A DNA stretch of 64,000 nucleotides from Microtetraspora sp. NBRC 16547 (GTDB taxonomy: Bacteria > Actinomycetota > Actinomycetes > Streptosporangiales > Streptosporangiaceae), in NCBI RefSeq assembly GCF_030268965.1, contig NZ_BSSE01000006.1:1-64000 (forward strand), read 5' to 3'. The notes beneath the pieces were generated by a model. That model saw only the letters and a program-made list of their open reading frames with translations, was not told the origin of the DNA and ran no database searches. This document shows, piece by piece, positions 25,062 through 34,102 of the stretch; the first letter of the stretch is position 1; the number at the start of each line of letters is the position of its first letter. Both the position numbers and the translations under genes were made by a program.

Positions 25062-25973
25062 ATGGCAGTCATCGAAGTCACAGACCTCCGCAAGCGGTAC
25101 GCGGACCTGACGGTTCTGGACGGGGTGTCGTTCTCCGTGGAGGAGGGCGAGATCTTCGGCATCCTCGGGCCGAACGGCACCGGCAAGACCACCACCGTGG
25201 AGTGCGTGGAGGGACTGCGGCGGCCCGACGGCGGGTCGATCAAGGTGCTCGGGCTCGACCCGGTCAAGGACGGGCGCAAGCTGCGCGAGCAGATCGGGGT
25301 GCAGCTCCAGCACACGCAGTTGCCGGAGAACATCAAGGTGTGGGAGGCGCTCGACCTGTATGCCTCCTTCTATGCCAAGCCGCGCAATTGGCGTGAGCTG
25401 CTGGAGGAGTGGGGGCTGGCGGACAAGCGCAATGCCCGCTTCGGGAAGTTGTCCGGTGGCCAGAAGCAACGGCTGTTCATCGCGCTGGCGCTGGTGGGCA
25501 ATCCGCGGGTGGCGTTCCTCGACGAGTTGACCGCGGGGCTCGACCCGCAGGCTCGCCGTACCACCTGGGAGCTGATCAAGCGGGTCCGGGCGAGTGGCGT
25601 GACGGTGGTGTTGGTCAGCCACTTCATGGATGAGGTGGAGGAGCTCTGCGACCGCGTCGCCGTCTTCGACCGCGGCACGATCGTCGCGATCGACACCCCG
25701 GCCGGGCTGGTCGACGGGATCGACGCCGAGCACCAGATGCGGTTCACGCTGATGGCGGGGGACATGGTCGAGCTGGGTGGACTGCCCGGGGTGACCGGCG
25801 TGACCAGGACGGGGAGCCGGGTGGTCGTCACGGGCAGGGGTGATTTCGCCACGGCGGTCACTGCTGAGCTCGCCCGCCACCACGTCCTGGTCAGCGATCT
25901 GCGCATCGACAAGCGCACCCTCGACGACGCGTTCGTCGCCCTGACCGGCCGTTCGTTCGACGCGACCCACTAA
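25062..25973 (+). CDS. ABC exporter ATP-binding protein
   Basis: The 303-aa protein has Walker A GPNGTGKTTT, the signature LSGGQKQRLFIALALVG, Walker B VAFLDELTAGLDP and an H-loop LVSHFMDE. The extra C-terminal domain of about 90 residues is typical of DrrA-like exporters. The Walker B glutamate is followed by LTAGLD, as in this subfamily. A permease follows 12 bases later, then a sensor kinase and regulator, so it is the first gene of a four-gene unit for regulated export, often of antibiotics or peptides. Confidence 0.92.
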   Translation: MAVIEVTDLRKRYADLTVLDGVSFSVEEGEIFGILGPNGTGKTTTVECVEGLRRPDGGSIKVLGLDPVKDGRKLREQIGVQLQHTQLPENIKVWEALDLYASFYAKPRNWRELLEEWGLADKRNARFGKLSGGQKQRLFIALALVGNPRVAFLDELTAGLDPQARRTTWELIKRVRASGVTVVLVSHFMDEVEELCDRVAVFDRGTIVAIDTPAGLVDGIDAEHQMRFTLMAGDMVELGGLPGVTGVTRTGSRVVVTGRGDFATAVTAELARHHVLVSDLRIDKRTLDDAFVALTGRSFDATH

Positions 25974-25985
25974 CGGAGAAGAACC

Positions 25986-26681
25986 ATGACCAAGCTCACC
26001 GTCGTCGAACTGAAGCTGCTGACCCGGGAACCCGGGGCGATTTTCTCGCTGCTCATCCCGTTGTTCATCCTGGTGGTCTTCGGCAGCTCGATCGAGCCGG
26101 GCGACACCGTGCTCCTGCCGATGGCGCTGGCGATCGCCGTGGGGCTCGTGGGTCTGTACATGCTGCCCACCACCATGGCCACCTATCGCGAGCGAGGCAT
26201 CCTGCGCAGGCTCTCCACCACGCCGGTACGCCCGGGAAACCTGCTGGTGGTGCAGCTGATCCTGCAGCTCGTCCTCGCGCTGACCGCATGCGGCCTGCTG
26301 CTGGCCGTCGGGGGCACCGTTCTCGGCGCCCACCTGCCGACCCGGGTGCTGTCCGGTGTGCTGACCTTTCTGCTCGGCACGGCGGCAATGTTCGCTGTCG
26401 GCCTGCTCATCGCGGCCCTCGCTCCGAACGGCCGGGCCGCCAACGGGATCGGCGTCCTGCTGTACTTCCCGATGGCCTACCTCGCCGGACTTATGCAGCC
26501 GACGGATCAGATGCCCGATATCTTGGCCCGCATTGGGGAGTACACCCCTCTGGGCGCTTTCCGGCAGAGCATGCAGGATGTCTGGGCGGGCGGCGCTCCC
26601 AGCCCTCTGTTGCTCGGTGTGATGGCCGCATACGCCGTGGTGATCAGCATCGCCGCGGCCAGGTTCTTCCGCTGGGAGTGA
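25986..26681 (+). CDS. ABC-2-type permease
   Basis: A 231-aa protein with six membrane helices. The start TKLTVVELKLLTREPGAIFS and the ERGILRRLSTTPVRPGNLL segment between helices 2 and 3 are the usual marks of ABC-2 permeases. GGAGAAGAACC precedes the ATG. It pairs with the upstream ATPase. Confidence 0.9.
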   Translation: MTKLTVVELKLLTREPGAIFSLLIPLFILVVFGSSIEPGDTVLLPMALAIAVGLVGLYMLPTTMATYRERGILRRLSTTPVRPGNLLVVQLILQLVLALTACGLLLAVGGTVLGAHLPTRVLSGVLTFLLGTAAMFAVGLLIAALAPNGRAANGIGVLLYFPMAYLAGLMQPTDQMPDILARIGEYTPLGAFRQSMQDVWAGGAPSPLLLGVMAAYAVVISIAAARFFRWE

Positions 26682-26688
26682 GTGAGGT

Positions 26689-27852
26689 ATGACCGGGCGG
26701 CTCGACCGATGGGAGCAGCTCCTGGAGCGCCAGATGGCGGCTGCGCCGTACGTCTTGCTGGCGACCTCCACGGTGCTCTCCCTGCTCACCGACGGCAGGT
26801 CGTGGGTCATGCTCGGCCTGGCCGCGCTCGCCGCCGCCTGGATCTGGCTGGTGCCGCGAGGCGCGGTCTACGTGGCCGGGCTGGTGGTGCTGATCGGAGC
26901 TCTTTGCACGCAGGGGATGTGGTTCGCGGGCTTCTTCGGCTTCACCGGATACCTCCACTCCTGGCAGTACCTGAAGGGGAAGTGGCGGTTCGCCGCGGTG
27001 ACCGCCACGGCGGCGATCAGCGTCGCGACCTACAACGGCGGGTTGCCCGATCCCACCCCGTCCGGAATCCTCACCTATCTGTTCTTCACCGGCGCCATCG
27101 TGGCCGGGGTCAGCCTGTTCAGCTTCGTCGGTGAGATCACGGCCGAGCGGAGCGCCGAACGCAAGCAGATGGTGACGCAGCTCGAGGCGACCATGAGCGA
27201 GAACGCGGGACTGCACGCCCAACTGCTGGTCCAGGCCCGCGAGGCGGGCGTTCTCGACGAACGGCAGCGCATGGCGGCGGAGATCCACGACACGCTCGCC
27301 CAGGGGCTGACCGGCATCATCACCCAGCTCCAGGCGGCGCAGCGGACCGAGGACTGGCGGCGTCATGTGGACAACGCGGTACAGCTGGCGCGGGAAAGCC
27401 TGGCCGAGGCCCGGCGTTCCGTACACGCGGTGGGACCCGGCCAGCTGGAGGCGGCGCCGCTGCATGAGGCACTGAGGGACGTCGTCACCCAGTGGGGTGA
27501 GCTCAACGGGGTACGTGCGGATTTCACCGCCACTGGTACGGTCCGTCCCATGCATCCGGAGGTCGAGGAGACGCTGCTCCGCACCGCGCAGGAGGCCTTG
27601 TCCAACGCGGCCAAGCACGCCGGTGCGTCCCGTGTCGGGCTGACCCTGTCGTACATGGAGGACGTGGTCACTCTGGACGTGCGCGACGACGGCGTCGGGT
27701 TCGACCCCGAGCGCGTCCGCGACGGCGGCGGCTTCGGCCTGACCTCGATGCGCAAGCGGGTGAGCCGGCTGACGGGCACGCTGGAGATCGAGTCGGAACC
27801 CGGTGCCGGCACCGCGATCTCCGCGAGCGTTCCGGCGGTGGCACGTGGCTGA
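26689..27852 (+). CDS. Sensor histidine kinase (HisKA_3, NarL type)
   Basis: The N-terminal half has about six membrane helices and no large external domain. The dimerisation box ERQRMAAEIHDTLAQGLTGI carries the phospho-accepting His at about residue 200. The ATPase domain shows the N box LSNAAKHAG and G box VRDDGVGFDPE. It overlaps the response regulator start by eight bases, so the two are made together. It probably senses the cell envelope or the substrate of the adjacent ABC exporter. Confidence 0.92.
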   Translation: MTGRLDRWEQLLERQMAAAPYVLLATSTVLSLLTDGRSWVMLGLAALAAAWIWLVPRGAVYVAGLVVLIGALCTQGMWFAGFFGFTGYLHSWQYLKGKWRFAAVTATAAISVATYNGGLPDPTPSGILTYLFFTGAIVAGVSLFSFVGEITAERSAERKQMVTQLEATMSENAGLHAQLLVQAREAGVLDERQRMAAEIHDTLAQGLTGIITQLQAAQRTEDWRRHVDNAVQLARESLAEARRSVHAVGPGQLEAAPLHEALRDVVTQWGELNGVRADFTATGTVRPMHPEVEETLLRTAQEALSNAAKHAGASRVGLTLSYMEDVVTLDVRDDGVGFDPERVRDGGGFGLTSMRKRVSRLTGTLEIESEPGAGTAISASVPAVARG

Positions 27853-28486
27853 GACCCCGATCCGGCTGCTGATCGTCGACGACCATCCCATCGTCCGGGA
27901 CGGCATCCGCGGCATGTTCGTCGGAGACCCGGACTTCGAGGTGCTCGGCGAGGCCGGAGACGGCGCCCAGGCCGTTGAACTCGCGCGGGCGCTGAACCCC
28001 GACGTGATCCTCATGGACCTCCGCATGCCCAGGATGGACGGCGTCGCGGCCATCAAGGAACTCGTCAGGCTGGGCATCGCGGCCCGCGTCCTCGTCCTCA
28101 CCACCTACGACACCGACAGAGACGTCCTGCCCGCCATCGAGGCCGGAGCCACCGGCTACCTCCTCAAGGACACCGGCCGCGACGAGCTCATCCGTGCCGT
28201 CCGTACGGCGGCGCGGGGCGAAGCCGTGCTGTCCCCGTCGGTCGCCACCCGCCTGCTCGGCCAGGTCCGCGCGCCCGCCGACCCGCTGAGCGCCCGGGAA
28301 CTGGAGATCCTCCACCTCATCGCCGAGGGCGCCACCAACCGCGAAGCCGCCGCGCGCCTGTTCATCAGCGAGGCCACGGTGAAGAGCCACGTGCTGCACA
28401 TCTACACGAAGCTCGGCGTCAACGACCGCGCGGCCGCCGTCGCCGTCGCCTTCCGACGCGGCCTGCTCACTTTGGAGAACGGCTGA
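27845..28486 (+). CDS. NarL/LuxR-family response regulator
   Basis: The GTG start at 27845 lies inside the kinase gene's end. The receiver domain has IVDDHPIVRDG and the phosphorylation site Asp58 in VILMDLRMP. The LuxR-type helix-turn-helix follows (LSARELEILHLIAEGATN, ARLFISEATVKSHVLHI). 213 aa. Likely controls the ABC genes upstream. Confidence 0.93.
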   Translation: MAETPIRLLIVDDHPIVRDGIRGMFVGDPDFEVLGEAGDGAQAVELARALNPDVILMDLRMPRMDGVAAIKELVRLGIAARVLVLTTYDTDRDVLPAIEAGATGYLLKDTGRDELIRAVRTAARGEAVLSPSVATRLLGQVRAPADPLSARELEILHLIAEGATNREAAARLFISEATVKSHVLHIYTKLGVNDRAAAVAVAFRRGLLTLENG

Positions 28487-28624
28487 CGGGCTATCCGGGA
28501 CGCGTGAGGCTCGTGGAGACGGCGGGCGCCGCCGGATCACGTTGAGGATCACTAGACCTGGAAGAAGATCGTCGAGATCTCCTCGTGAACCCCGGCCTGA
28601 CGACCGTCGAGACGTAGACCTGCG
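28487..28624. other. Gene-free stretch
   Basis: Nothing recognised between the regulator and the small frame that follows. Confidence 0.3.
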
Positions 28625-28882
28625 ATGATCGCTCGCTCCTGGTCGTTGGTCGCTGTCGCCTGGCGGGCGACATCGGGAGGACCAGAAGGGACGATTGTGG
28701 CCAGGTCGCCGGTTTTCGTGAACTTCGGCGCCACATCCGCCGTCTCAACATTGGGCAGTACCGGCTCCAAATACAAGCCCATCAGCTGGGACACATCCGG
28801 CAGGACCAAAGACATTTGGATCCAGGCATGCAAGTGGTCGCCTGTGAGCGGCAAAAAGGTCTGCGACTATGAATGGCACTGA
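28625..28882 (+). CDS. Possible small protein or C-terminal remnant
   Basis: The 85-aa frame ends SKYKPISWDTSGRTKDIWIQ followed by ACKWSPVSGKKVCDYEWH. The last 45 residues look like a natural two-cysteine exported domain, while the first 40 do not. There is no ribosome binding site or signal peptide. It could be the tail of a lost secreted protein. Family unknown. Confidence 0.35.
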   Translation: MIARSWSLVAVAWRATSGGPEGTIVARSPVFVNFGATSAVSTLGSTGSKYKPISWDTSGRTKDIWIQACKWSPVSGKKVCDYEWH

Positions 28883-28937
28883 CATCGGCGGGGTGAGCCC
28901 AGGTGCCGGGCCGTACGGCCCGGCCACGACGGGCGGT

Positions 28938-29585
28938 TTATCGGCACACCCCGGGGAGGTCGCACACCTTCTTCGCCATCTTCTTCGCGTCGCCGGCGAG
29001 CGTCTTCCTCAGTAGTGCCCGATCGCGGAGGATTCGGCCATCGCCGCGGTCGGCGAAGTCGGAGTAGAAGAACACGGCGCTTCCCCGTCGCGCCACCGCC
29101 CACATCGTGGGGGGCATGGTTTCATCGAGCTTGCCCTTCGTGTAGGCGTGGCCGGTGACGAATACGGCCTCGTCCCCGACCGACAACCGCGTGGCGGAGG
29201 ACCGGTATGAGCCACGCGAGCAGCGCTTCAGCTCGGCCCGTAGCTTGGCGAGGACCGCCTTGGCCGACGTGGCGTTCCGGTAGAGGACAAGCTGTTCGCC
29301 GCTGGAGGAGGGAGCGCTGGTCCCGTGCGTGATGGTACGCATCGCGACCCGGCCGTCGCGGGGCTTCGCTTTCGTGGAGCAGGGGTTGAGTTCGAGCTGG
29401 AGGGACGGCTTGTCGCTGATCTCCCACCATTCCTCGTCATCCAACGGCGGAGGGATGACCTTCCTCGCCTTCGCCTCGGTCAGCAGGAACCCCTTGGGGA
29501 TCTCGGCGGCGCTCGCGTGGGCCACGCCGGTTCCGCCCAGTGCCGATCCGAATACCAATGCCGTCGCTATAACGTGTTTGATCAC
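28938..29585 (-). CDS. Secreted PknH-like extracellular-domain protein
   Basis: A 215-aa protein with a signal peptide (HVIATALVFGSALGGTGVAHA). The mature part starts with FLLTEAKARKVIPPPLDD and has LYRNATSAKAVLAKLRAELKRC and AVARRGSAVFFYSDF. The pattern of sensor-like strands, a Cys pair around residues 70 and 127 and a helical 'AxxxLxxLRxxLxxC' segment matches secreted relatives of the PknH sensor domain. Ligand unknown. No operon partner. Confidence 0.6.
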   Translation of the reverse strand: MIKHVIATALVFGSALGGTGVAHASAAEIPKGFLLTEAKARKVIPPPLDDEEWWEISDKPSLQLELNPCSTKAKPRDGRVAMRTITHGTSAPSSSGEQLVLYRNATSAKAVLAKLRAELKRCSRGSYRSSATRLSVGDEAVFVTGHAYTKGKLDETMPPTMWAVARRGSAVFFYSDFADRGDGRILRDRALLRKTLAGDAKKMAKKVCDLPGVCR

Positions 29586-29619
29586 AACTGTGAGATGCGC
29601 GATCTTCCCGACAAGTTCG

Positions 29620-30888
29620 CTAGGACCGTGATCTTCTCCACATCCCGAACAGGAAGCGGGTCGGGCGGGTGCGGCGCACCACCAGTTCGTACGCGGCGAC
29701 CGTCAGGGCGAGCGAGGCCGCCACGATCGTGACGTACTTGACCGGCATCGTGGCGTCCCACCGGACGACCCCGTACGCGATGGCGACGAGGATCGGCTGG
29801 TGGAGGATGTACAGCGGCAGCACGGCCGCGGCCAGGTAGCCGTACAGCCGCCTGCCGAGGCCGGCCCGCGGCGCCGGAGGCGGCCCTCCGGGGTTGCCCC
29901 CAGGTGCGGCCGAAGGAAGCGGGGACTCGGGGTTCCGCGCGGTGCGGCGGCGGTCGAGCAGGCCCAGGATCGCGACCAGGCAGCACCAGCCGGCCGCGCC
30001 GTACAGCGCGCGGACCGCGATCGCGAGCGCGGTCATGTCGGTGAAGGGGTTCGCGCCGGGAGCCTCGCCCGCGATCAGGAAGCCCGGCATGCCGATCGCC
30101 AGCAGAATCAGGGCGGACACGACGGCCAGGATCGCGTCGCGGCGCATCGCGGTCCGGAACTGTTCGTCGGAGGCGAGCACGAACCCGTACAGGAAGAACA
30201 GCAGGTAGGCCCAGCGGCTCCATCCGGCGAACGGTTCCTCCATGCCCGCCAGGGCGGTGATCAGCGCGACGGGGACCGCCGGAAGCGCGAGGATCGCTCC
30301 GCGGGTTCGCATGGCGGCGGACAGCCGTTCGCGGATCCGGCGGCCGGGCTCGCGCGGCAGCCAGCGGACCAGCGGGGCGAGCAGGAGCGCGTACGCGAGC
30401 AGCATCACCACGAACCACAGATGGCCGGGCTCGAAGTGCTCGCCCTGCACGATGAAGGGGAACTCCGACAGGTCCAGCCGTACGTCGAAGAAGCGTGGCA
30501 GGAAGCGCGGATACGACTCCTGGTAGGCGGGATCCGCCCGCAGCCGCAGCCACTGCGGCACCGGTAGAAGGGCGACGGTCGCGAAGATCAGGGGCACGCC
30601 GAGCCGCAGCAGCCGTTCCATCGCGAACCCGGCGGGCCCGCGACGGCGGAGGGAGTGCCACGAGCCGAGACCGGCGATGAGGAAGAGCATCGGCATCGCC
30701 CACACCACGGCCAGGCCCGCCACGACCGTGGTCGCCTCGGTGGTCTGGGCGTTCTTGACGTAGTAGGCGTTGCGCGTGTCGAACACCAGCGCCGCGTGGA
30801 AGAACACCAGCCCGACCACCACGAGCGCGCGGATGGCGTCCAGCTCCGGCCGTCGTGTCTGCGGCGGATCGCGGCGCGCCGTCGTCAT
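29620..30888 (-). CDS. Acyltransferase 3 family membrane protein
   Basis: Ten or so membrane helices. The start is RRPELDAIRALVVVGLVFFH, and the typical arginine/histidine positions in helix 1 are visible (R in AIRAL, H in FFH). Further segments are LWFVVMLLAYALLL and LYILHQPILV near the end. Such enzymes move acyl groups from the cytoplasm to extracellular sugars, peptidoglycan or secondary metabolites. 422 aa, full length. It diverges from the asparagine-synthase-like gene. Confidence 0.87.
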   Translation of the reverse strand: MTTARRDPPQTRRPELDAIRALVVVGLVFFHAALVFDTRNAYYVKNAQTTEATTVVAGLAVVWAMPMLFLIAGLGSWHSLRRRGPAGFAMERLLRLGVPLIFATVALLPVPQWLRLRADPAYQESYPRFLPRFFDVRLDLSEFPFIVQGEHFEPGHLWFVVMLLAYALLLAPLVRWLPREPGRRIRERLSAAMRTRGAILALPAVPVALITALAGMEEPFAGWSRWAYLLFFLYGFVLASDEQFRTAMRRDAILAVVSALILLAIGMPGFLIAGEAPGANPFTDMTALAIAVRALYGAAGWCCLVAILGLLDRRRTARNPESPLPSAAPGGNPGGPPPAPRAGLGRRLYGYLAAAVLPLYILHQPILVAIAYGVVRWDATMPVKYVTIVAASLALTVAAYELVVRRTRPTRFLFGMWRRSRS

Positions 30889-31008
30889 CCTGCCTCCGCC
30901 GGGTCCGTGACAGCCGGGTAGCCGTCGTGCGTGACAGGGTCAGTTTGCTGCCATTTGCGGCACGCCGCCAGAACTCGGCGAGCATGCCGGGACGCGGGTG
31001 CGGATTGA

Positions 31009-33039
31009 TTGTGGCGCGTTCTCACCAACCTTTTCCTGACCGCCGACGTCTCTTACGGGTATGCGATTCGCGATCTATCGGAACACAGCCATGGCCGGGC
31101 CCGGTCGTTCCCGGGTGCCGGTTCTCCTTCATCTCGACGGCGGTACGGGCTGCCGGGCGGCGGGGGTGGCGCGTTGCGCGTCCATCTAGGCGTCGCGGCC
31201 AGGCGTGCCGGTGTCCCGCTACCGTCCGAGGCCCTCGCCGCGGCCCGCGAGGCCATAACGCGGGCCTTCCCGGTGCCCGCCGAGACCGTCGTCGCGGGCG
31301 AATGGCAGTCCGCGCGCGGCGACATCTCGCTGCTTTCCTGGTCCAACGAACCGGAAGACCACGGGCTGCCGGTGACGGTGCACGGCGATGGCCGGGTGGC
31401 GGGCGTCACGGGACATCTCAGCAGGCCACCGGACGCCGACACGCTGCTCGCGGCCTCGCGGCTGGGCGAGACGGCCGGCCGTACCGGCGGCTGCTTCTCG
31501 GTCCTGCGGGCCGGCGACGACGATCTGGCCGCGGCGACGGGCAGCACGGGAGCCTGCCCGATCTTCTACGCGGAAACTCCGGAGGTCCACGTCGTCGGCA
31601 CCCGTGCCCTGCTGGTCCACCTGGTCGCGCAGGCCGCCCGGACCGGCTCGGCTCGGCCCGAGATCGTCTGGAACCTGCTGGCGCTTGAGTCGATGGTGCG
31701 GATGGGGTACTTCCTCTCCGATGAGACCCCGTTCGAGGGTGTGACGGTGCTGCCGCCCGGCGGCGAGATCAGGATCGCCGGGGGGCGTCGCATCGTCACC
31801 GTCGTCCCGCTGCCGGTGGCGCGTCCCATGCCGACATCCAGGCGCGACATCCGCTCCCAGGTCGGCGAGCTGGCCGACGCGCTGCTCTCGTCGGTCGAGC
31901 CGCTGCTCGGGACGGCGGAGCCAGTACGGCTCTCGCTCACCGGAGGACGGGACAGCCGGCTGCTCGCCGCTTTGCTGCACGGCGCCGGCATCCCCTTCGT
32001 CGCCACGACGAGCGGGAACGACGGCGACCCGGACGTGGAGCTCGCGCGGCGCGTCGCCGCGGCGCTGGGCGTCGAGCATCGCGTCCACCGGCCGAAACGG
32101 TCCCCGGACGGCGGGAGCGTCGTCGTCCCGCATCCGCTGGTTCGCGCGCACAACGTCCGGTACGCCTGCGAGGGCATGCTGTCGGCGTACGAGAACGTGC
32201 CGGGACAGGCGCGCTTCGATCCGGCGCCGCGCATGTCGGGGCACGGCGGGGAGATCCTGCGCGCCGGGTTCCTGCACAACCAGGAGGACCCCGGCCACAA
32301 GGCGGTGAGGCGCCGGATGGAGGGCTTCTACGCGAAGAACGCGGACCTGCTGACCGAGCGGGCCAGGGAGCACACCCGGGCGCTGGCCGCCCCCTGGCTG
32401 GCCCGGTGCGACGAGAACCCGGCCGAGGCGCTCGACCACTTCTACGTCACGTATCGCGTCGGGCGGTGGCACGCCGCCTCGCGCGCCTCGCTGCTGCGCA
32501 CGAGTCGGCCGATCCCGCCGTTCCTGGACAACCGTGTCGTCCGCACCGCGCTCAGCATGGACCCGCTGTGGCGGCGTTCCGAGGATGTCGTCCACCGGGT
32601 GATCGACCACTTCGCGCCGGAGCTGCGCGGCATCCCGATCGAGGGCCGGCCGTGGCGTTTCGAGGTGGAGCGTTCCGACCACGGCTTCGTGAACCGGATC
32701 CTGCGCCGGCGCGCACGGACCCGGCCTCCCGTCGCCGGCACTGCCGGCACAGCCGGGGGAGCAGGCGGCGGGAAGCCGTGGAACTGGCGGTTGACGCCCT
32801 CCGAGGAGCTGGCCGGCCTGCTGCGCGAGGGTGTCGCCGCCGCGGGTGAGGCGCGGGTACGCGAGAGCCTGGCGAGTCTCGTCGAGGGCGACGAACTCGG
32901 CCGGTTCCTCGCGATCCTCCCGCGGCGGCGGATGGACGTGGTCTGGAACCTGTACACGGTCGCGACCATGATGGCCGACGGGTTCTCGGACCCCTCGCCT
33001 CCGGGGCTCGCGCCGCTGCGGATCCCCCGTCCGGGCTGA
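31009..33039 (+). CDS. Asparagine-synthase-related amide ligase
   Basis: The ATP-pyrophosphatase motif is SLTGGRDSRLLAALL (about residue 310), followed by the family's helical synthetase domain with FLDNRVVRTALSMDPLWRR. The N-terminal region keeps the GATase-like beta sheet (GRTGGCFSVLRAG, GACPIFYAE) but has no N-terminal Cys nucleophile, so glutamine use is unlikely. Such proteins adenylate a carboxylate and form amides in peptide or polysaccharide pathways. The start is uncertain: coding statistics look poor before about 31170, and TTG/GTG starts there are possible. No precursor peptide or RRE protein is seen nearby. Confidence 0.75.
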   Translation: MWRVLTNLFLTADVSYGYAIRDLSEHSHGRARSFPGAGSPSSRRRYGLPGGGGGALRVHLGVAARRAGVPLPSEALAAAREAITRAFPVPAETVVAGEWQSARGDISLLSWSNEPEDHGLPVTVHGDGRVAGVTGHLSRPPDADTLLAASRLGETAGRTGGCFSVLRAGDDDLAAATGSTGACPIFYAETPEVHVVGTRALLVHLVAQAARTGSARPEIVWNLLALESMVRMGYFLSDETPFEGVTVLPPGGEIRIAGGRRIVTVVPLPVARPMPTSRRDIRSQVGELADALLSSVEPLLGTAEPVRLSLTGGRDSRLLAALLHGAGIPFVATTSGNDGDPDVELARRVAAALGVEHRVHRPKRSPDGGSVVVPHPLVRAHNVRYACEGMLSAYENVPGQARFDPAPRMSGHGGEILRAGFLHNQEDPGHKAVRRRMEGFYAKNADLLTERAREHTRALAAPWLARCDENPAEALDHFYVTYRVGRWHAASRASLLRTSRPIPPFLDNRVVRTALSMDPLWRRSEDVVHRVIDHFAPELRGIPIEGRPWRFEVERSDHGFVNRILRRRARTRPPVAGTAGTAGGAGGGKPWNWRLTPSEELAGLLREGVAAAGEARVRESLASLVEGDELGRFLAILPRRRMDVVWNLYTVATMMADGFSDPSPPGLAPLRIPRPG

Positions 33040-33048
33040 GCGCGCCCC

Positions 33049-33077
33049 GCCGGCCACGACGGTCAGGAGCGGCCGGC
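33049..33077. terminator. Hairpin between convergent genes
   Basis: GCCGGCC (33049-33055) and GGCCGGC (33071-33077) can pair and sit between the convergent amide ligase and hydrolase ends. It could stop transcription from both sides. Confidence 0.35.
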
Positions 33078-34013
33078 GTCGTCCCCGTCGAGTTGGTCGA
33101 TGAAGGCGAGAACCCGGGCGCTGACCCGCTCCGGGAACTCGCCGTTGAGGGCGTGGGAGGCGTCGGGCCACAGTTCGACCACCCCTCGGGCGAGCAGTCG
33201 GCGGGCGCGGTCCGCGGCCCGGCCCGGGTTGTGGATGATGCTACGTCCGGCGATCACGGCGAGGGTCGGCACGTCGACCGCGGCGACCTGTTCATCCGAG
33301 GGGTACGTCGGCGGGGGCAGGAAGGAGGTGAACTCGCGCATCCCCGCGGAGATCAGGTCGGCGACCGGCTCGTCGCCGGAGAGGTCGGCTCCGCCGGAGA
33401 TCCAGCTCAGCAGCCGCAGCCGCCACGACTCGGGGAGCGGCCCCACCGATCCCAGCGAGACGGCGACCGCCTTCCAGGTGATCCGGCCGAACAGGCAGGC
33501 GGGGTCGAGCAGGCTCAGGGAGGCGATTTTCTCCGGAGCGTGTCTGGCGAGCTGAAAGGCGGTCCACCCGCCGATCGACACCCCGAGCAGGTGCGTCCGG
33601 TCGAGGCCGAGCCCGGTCAGGAGTTCCGCGAGCCAGACGCCCTGGTCGGCCGCGCTCGCGAACGGCTTGCTCTGCACCGAGAGGCCGGGCTCGCCGAGCA
33701 GGTCGACCGTGTAGACGGCGCGGCGCGAAGCGGTGAGACCGGCGAGGTTCGGCGCCCACATCGGGGTGGACGCGGTGCGTCCCGGCAGCAGGAGGAGCGG
33801 CCTTCCGGCGTCGGCGCCGTCCGCGCCGAAGCGGTAGACGCGCACGGTCCCGAAGCCGGTCGGCACGTCCTGGACCTCGTCGGGCGCCGGAAGGTCGGCC
33901 ATGGCCCGGTCGTAGTTCCGCCGGTAGCGCGCGTAGGCCGACGCGTCCGGGAAGTGGCCGAGGCGCCGTCGGCGGAACTCGGCTCCGATGTTGGGCCGCA
34001 CGAGGTCATTCAC
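33063..34013 (-). CDS. Alpha/beta hydrolase
   Basis: A 316-aa hydrolase with the nucleophile elbow GVSIGGW (about residue 166), an oxyanion segment LLLLPGRTASTPMW, and the catalytic His in DASHALNGEFPERV near the end. The acid is probably Asp in the IAGRSII region. It resembles the proline-iminopeptidase/carboxylesterase group. Its start faces the TetR gene across an 89-base region with strong dyads, so it is likely a TetR-controlled target. Confidence 0.87.
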   Translation of the reverse strand: MNDLVRPNIGAEFRRRRLGHFPDASAYARYRRNYDRAMADLPAPDEVQDVPTGFGTVRVYRFGADGADAGRPLLLLPGRTASTPMWAPNLAGLTASRRAVYTVDLLGEPGLSVQSKPFASAADQGVWLAELLTGLGLDRTHLLGVSIGGWTAFQLARHAPEKIASLSLLDPACLFGRITWKAVAVSLGSVGPLPESWRLRLLSWISGGADLSGDEPVADLISAGMREFTSFLPPPTYPSDEQVAAVDVPTLAVIAGRSIIHNPGRAADRARRLLARGVVELWPDASHALNGEFPERVSARVLAFIDQLDGDDAGRS

Positions 34014-34040
34014 GTACGGGTCCTCCGTTCCCCGTTGGCA

Positions 34041-34080
34041 GTACGATCGTATTGTATCGATATCACGATACGGTCGTATT
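34041..34080. promoter_or_regulatory. TetR operator region
   Basis: Several overlapping dyads occur: TACGATCGTA, GTATCG-ATATCA-CGATAC, and a mirrored GGTCGTATT/AATACGATC-like pair. This AT-containing palindromic patch sits between the divergent hydrolase and TetR genes, the classic position for autoregulation. Confidence 0.65.
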
Positions 34081-34102
34081 GCAAAAAGAGGGAGGGTAAG
34101 CC

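Noticed and set aside
30889-31170. Possible lasso-peptide precursor in front of the asparagine-synthase-like gene
   Set aside because: No short leader-core peptide with a ribosome binding site is visible, and no RRE or leader-peptidase gene lies nearby.
31219-33171. 650-codon minus-strand open frame, and similar ones at 24990-26810, 35691-37331 and 48592-50142
   Set aside because: Each is antisense to a well-recognised gene and lacks any family motif.
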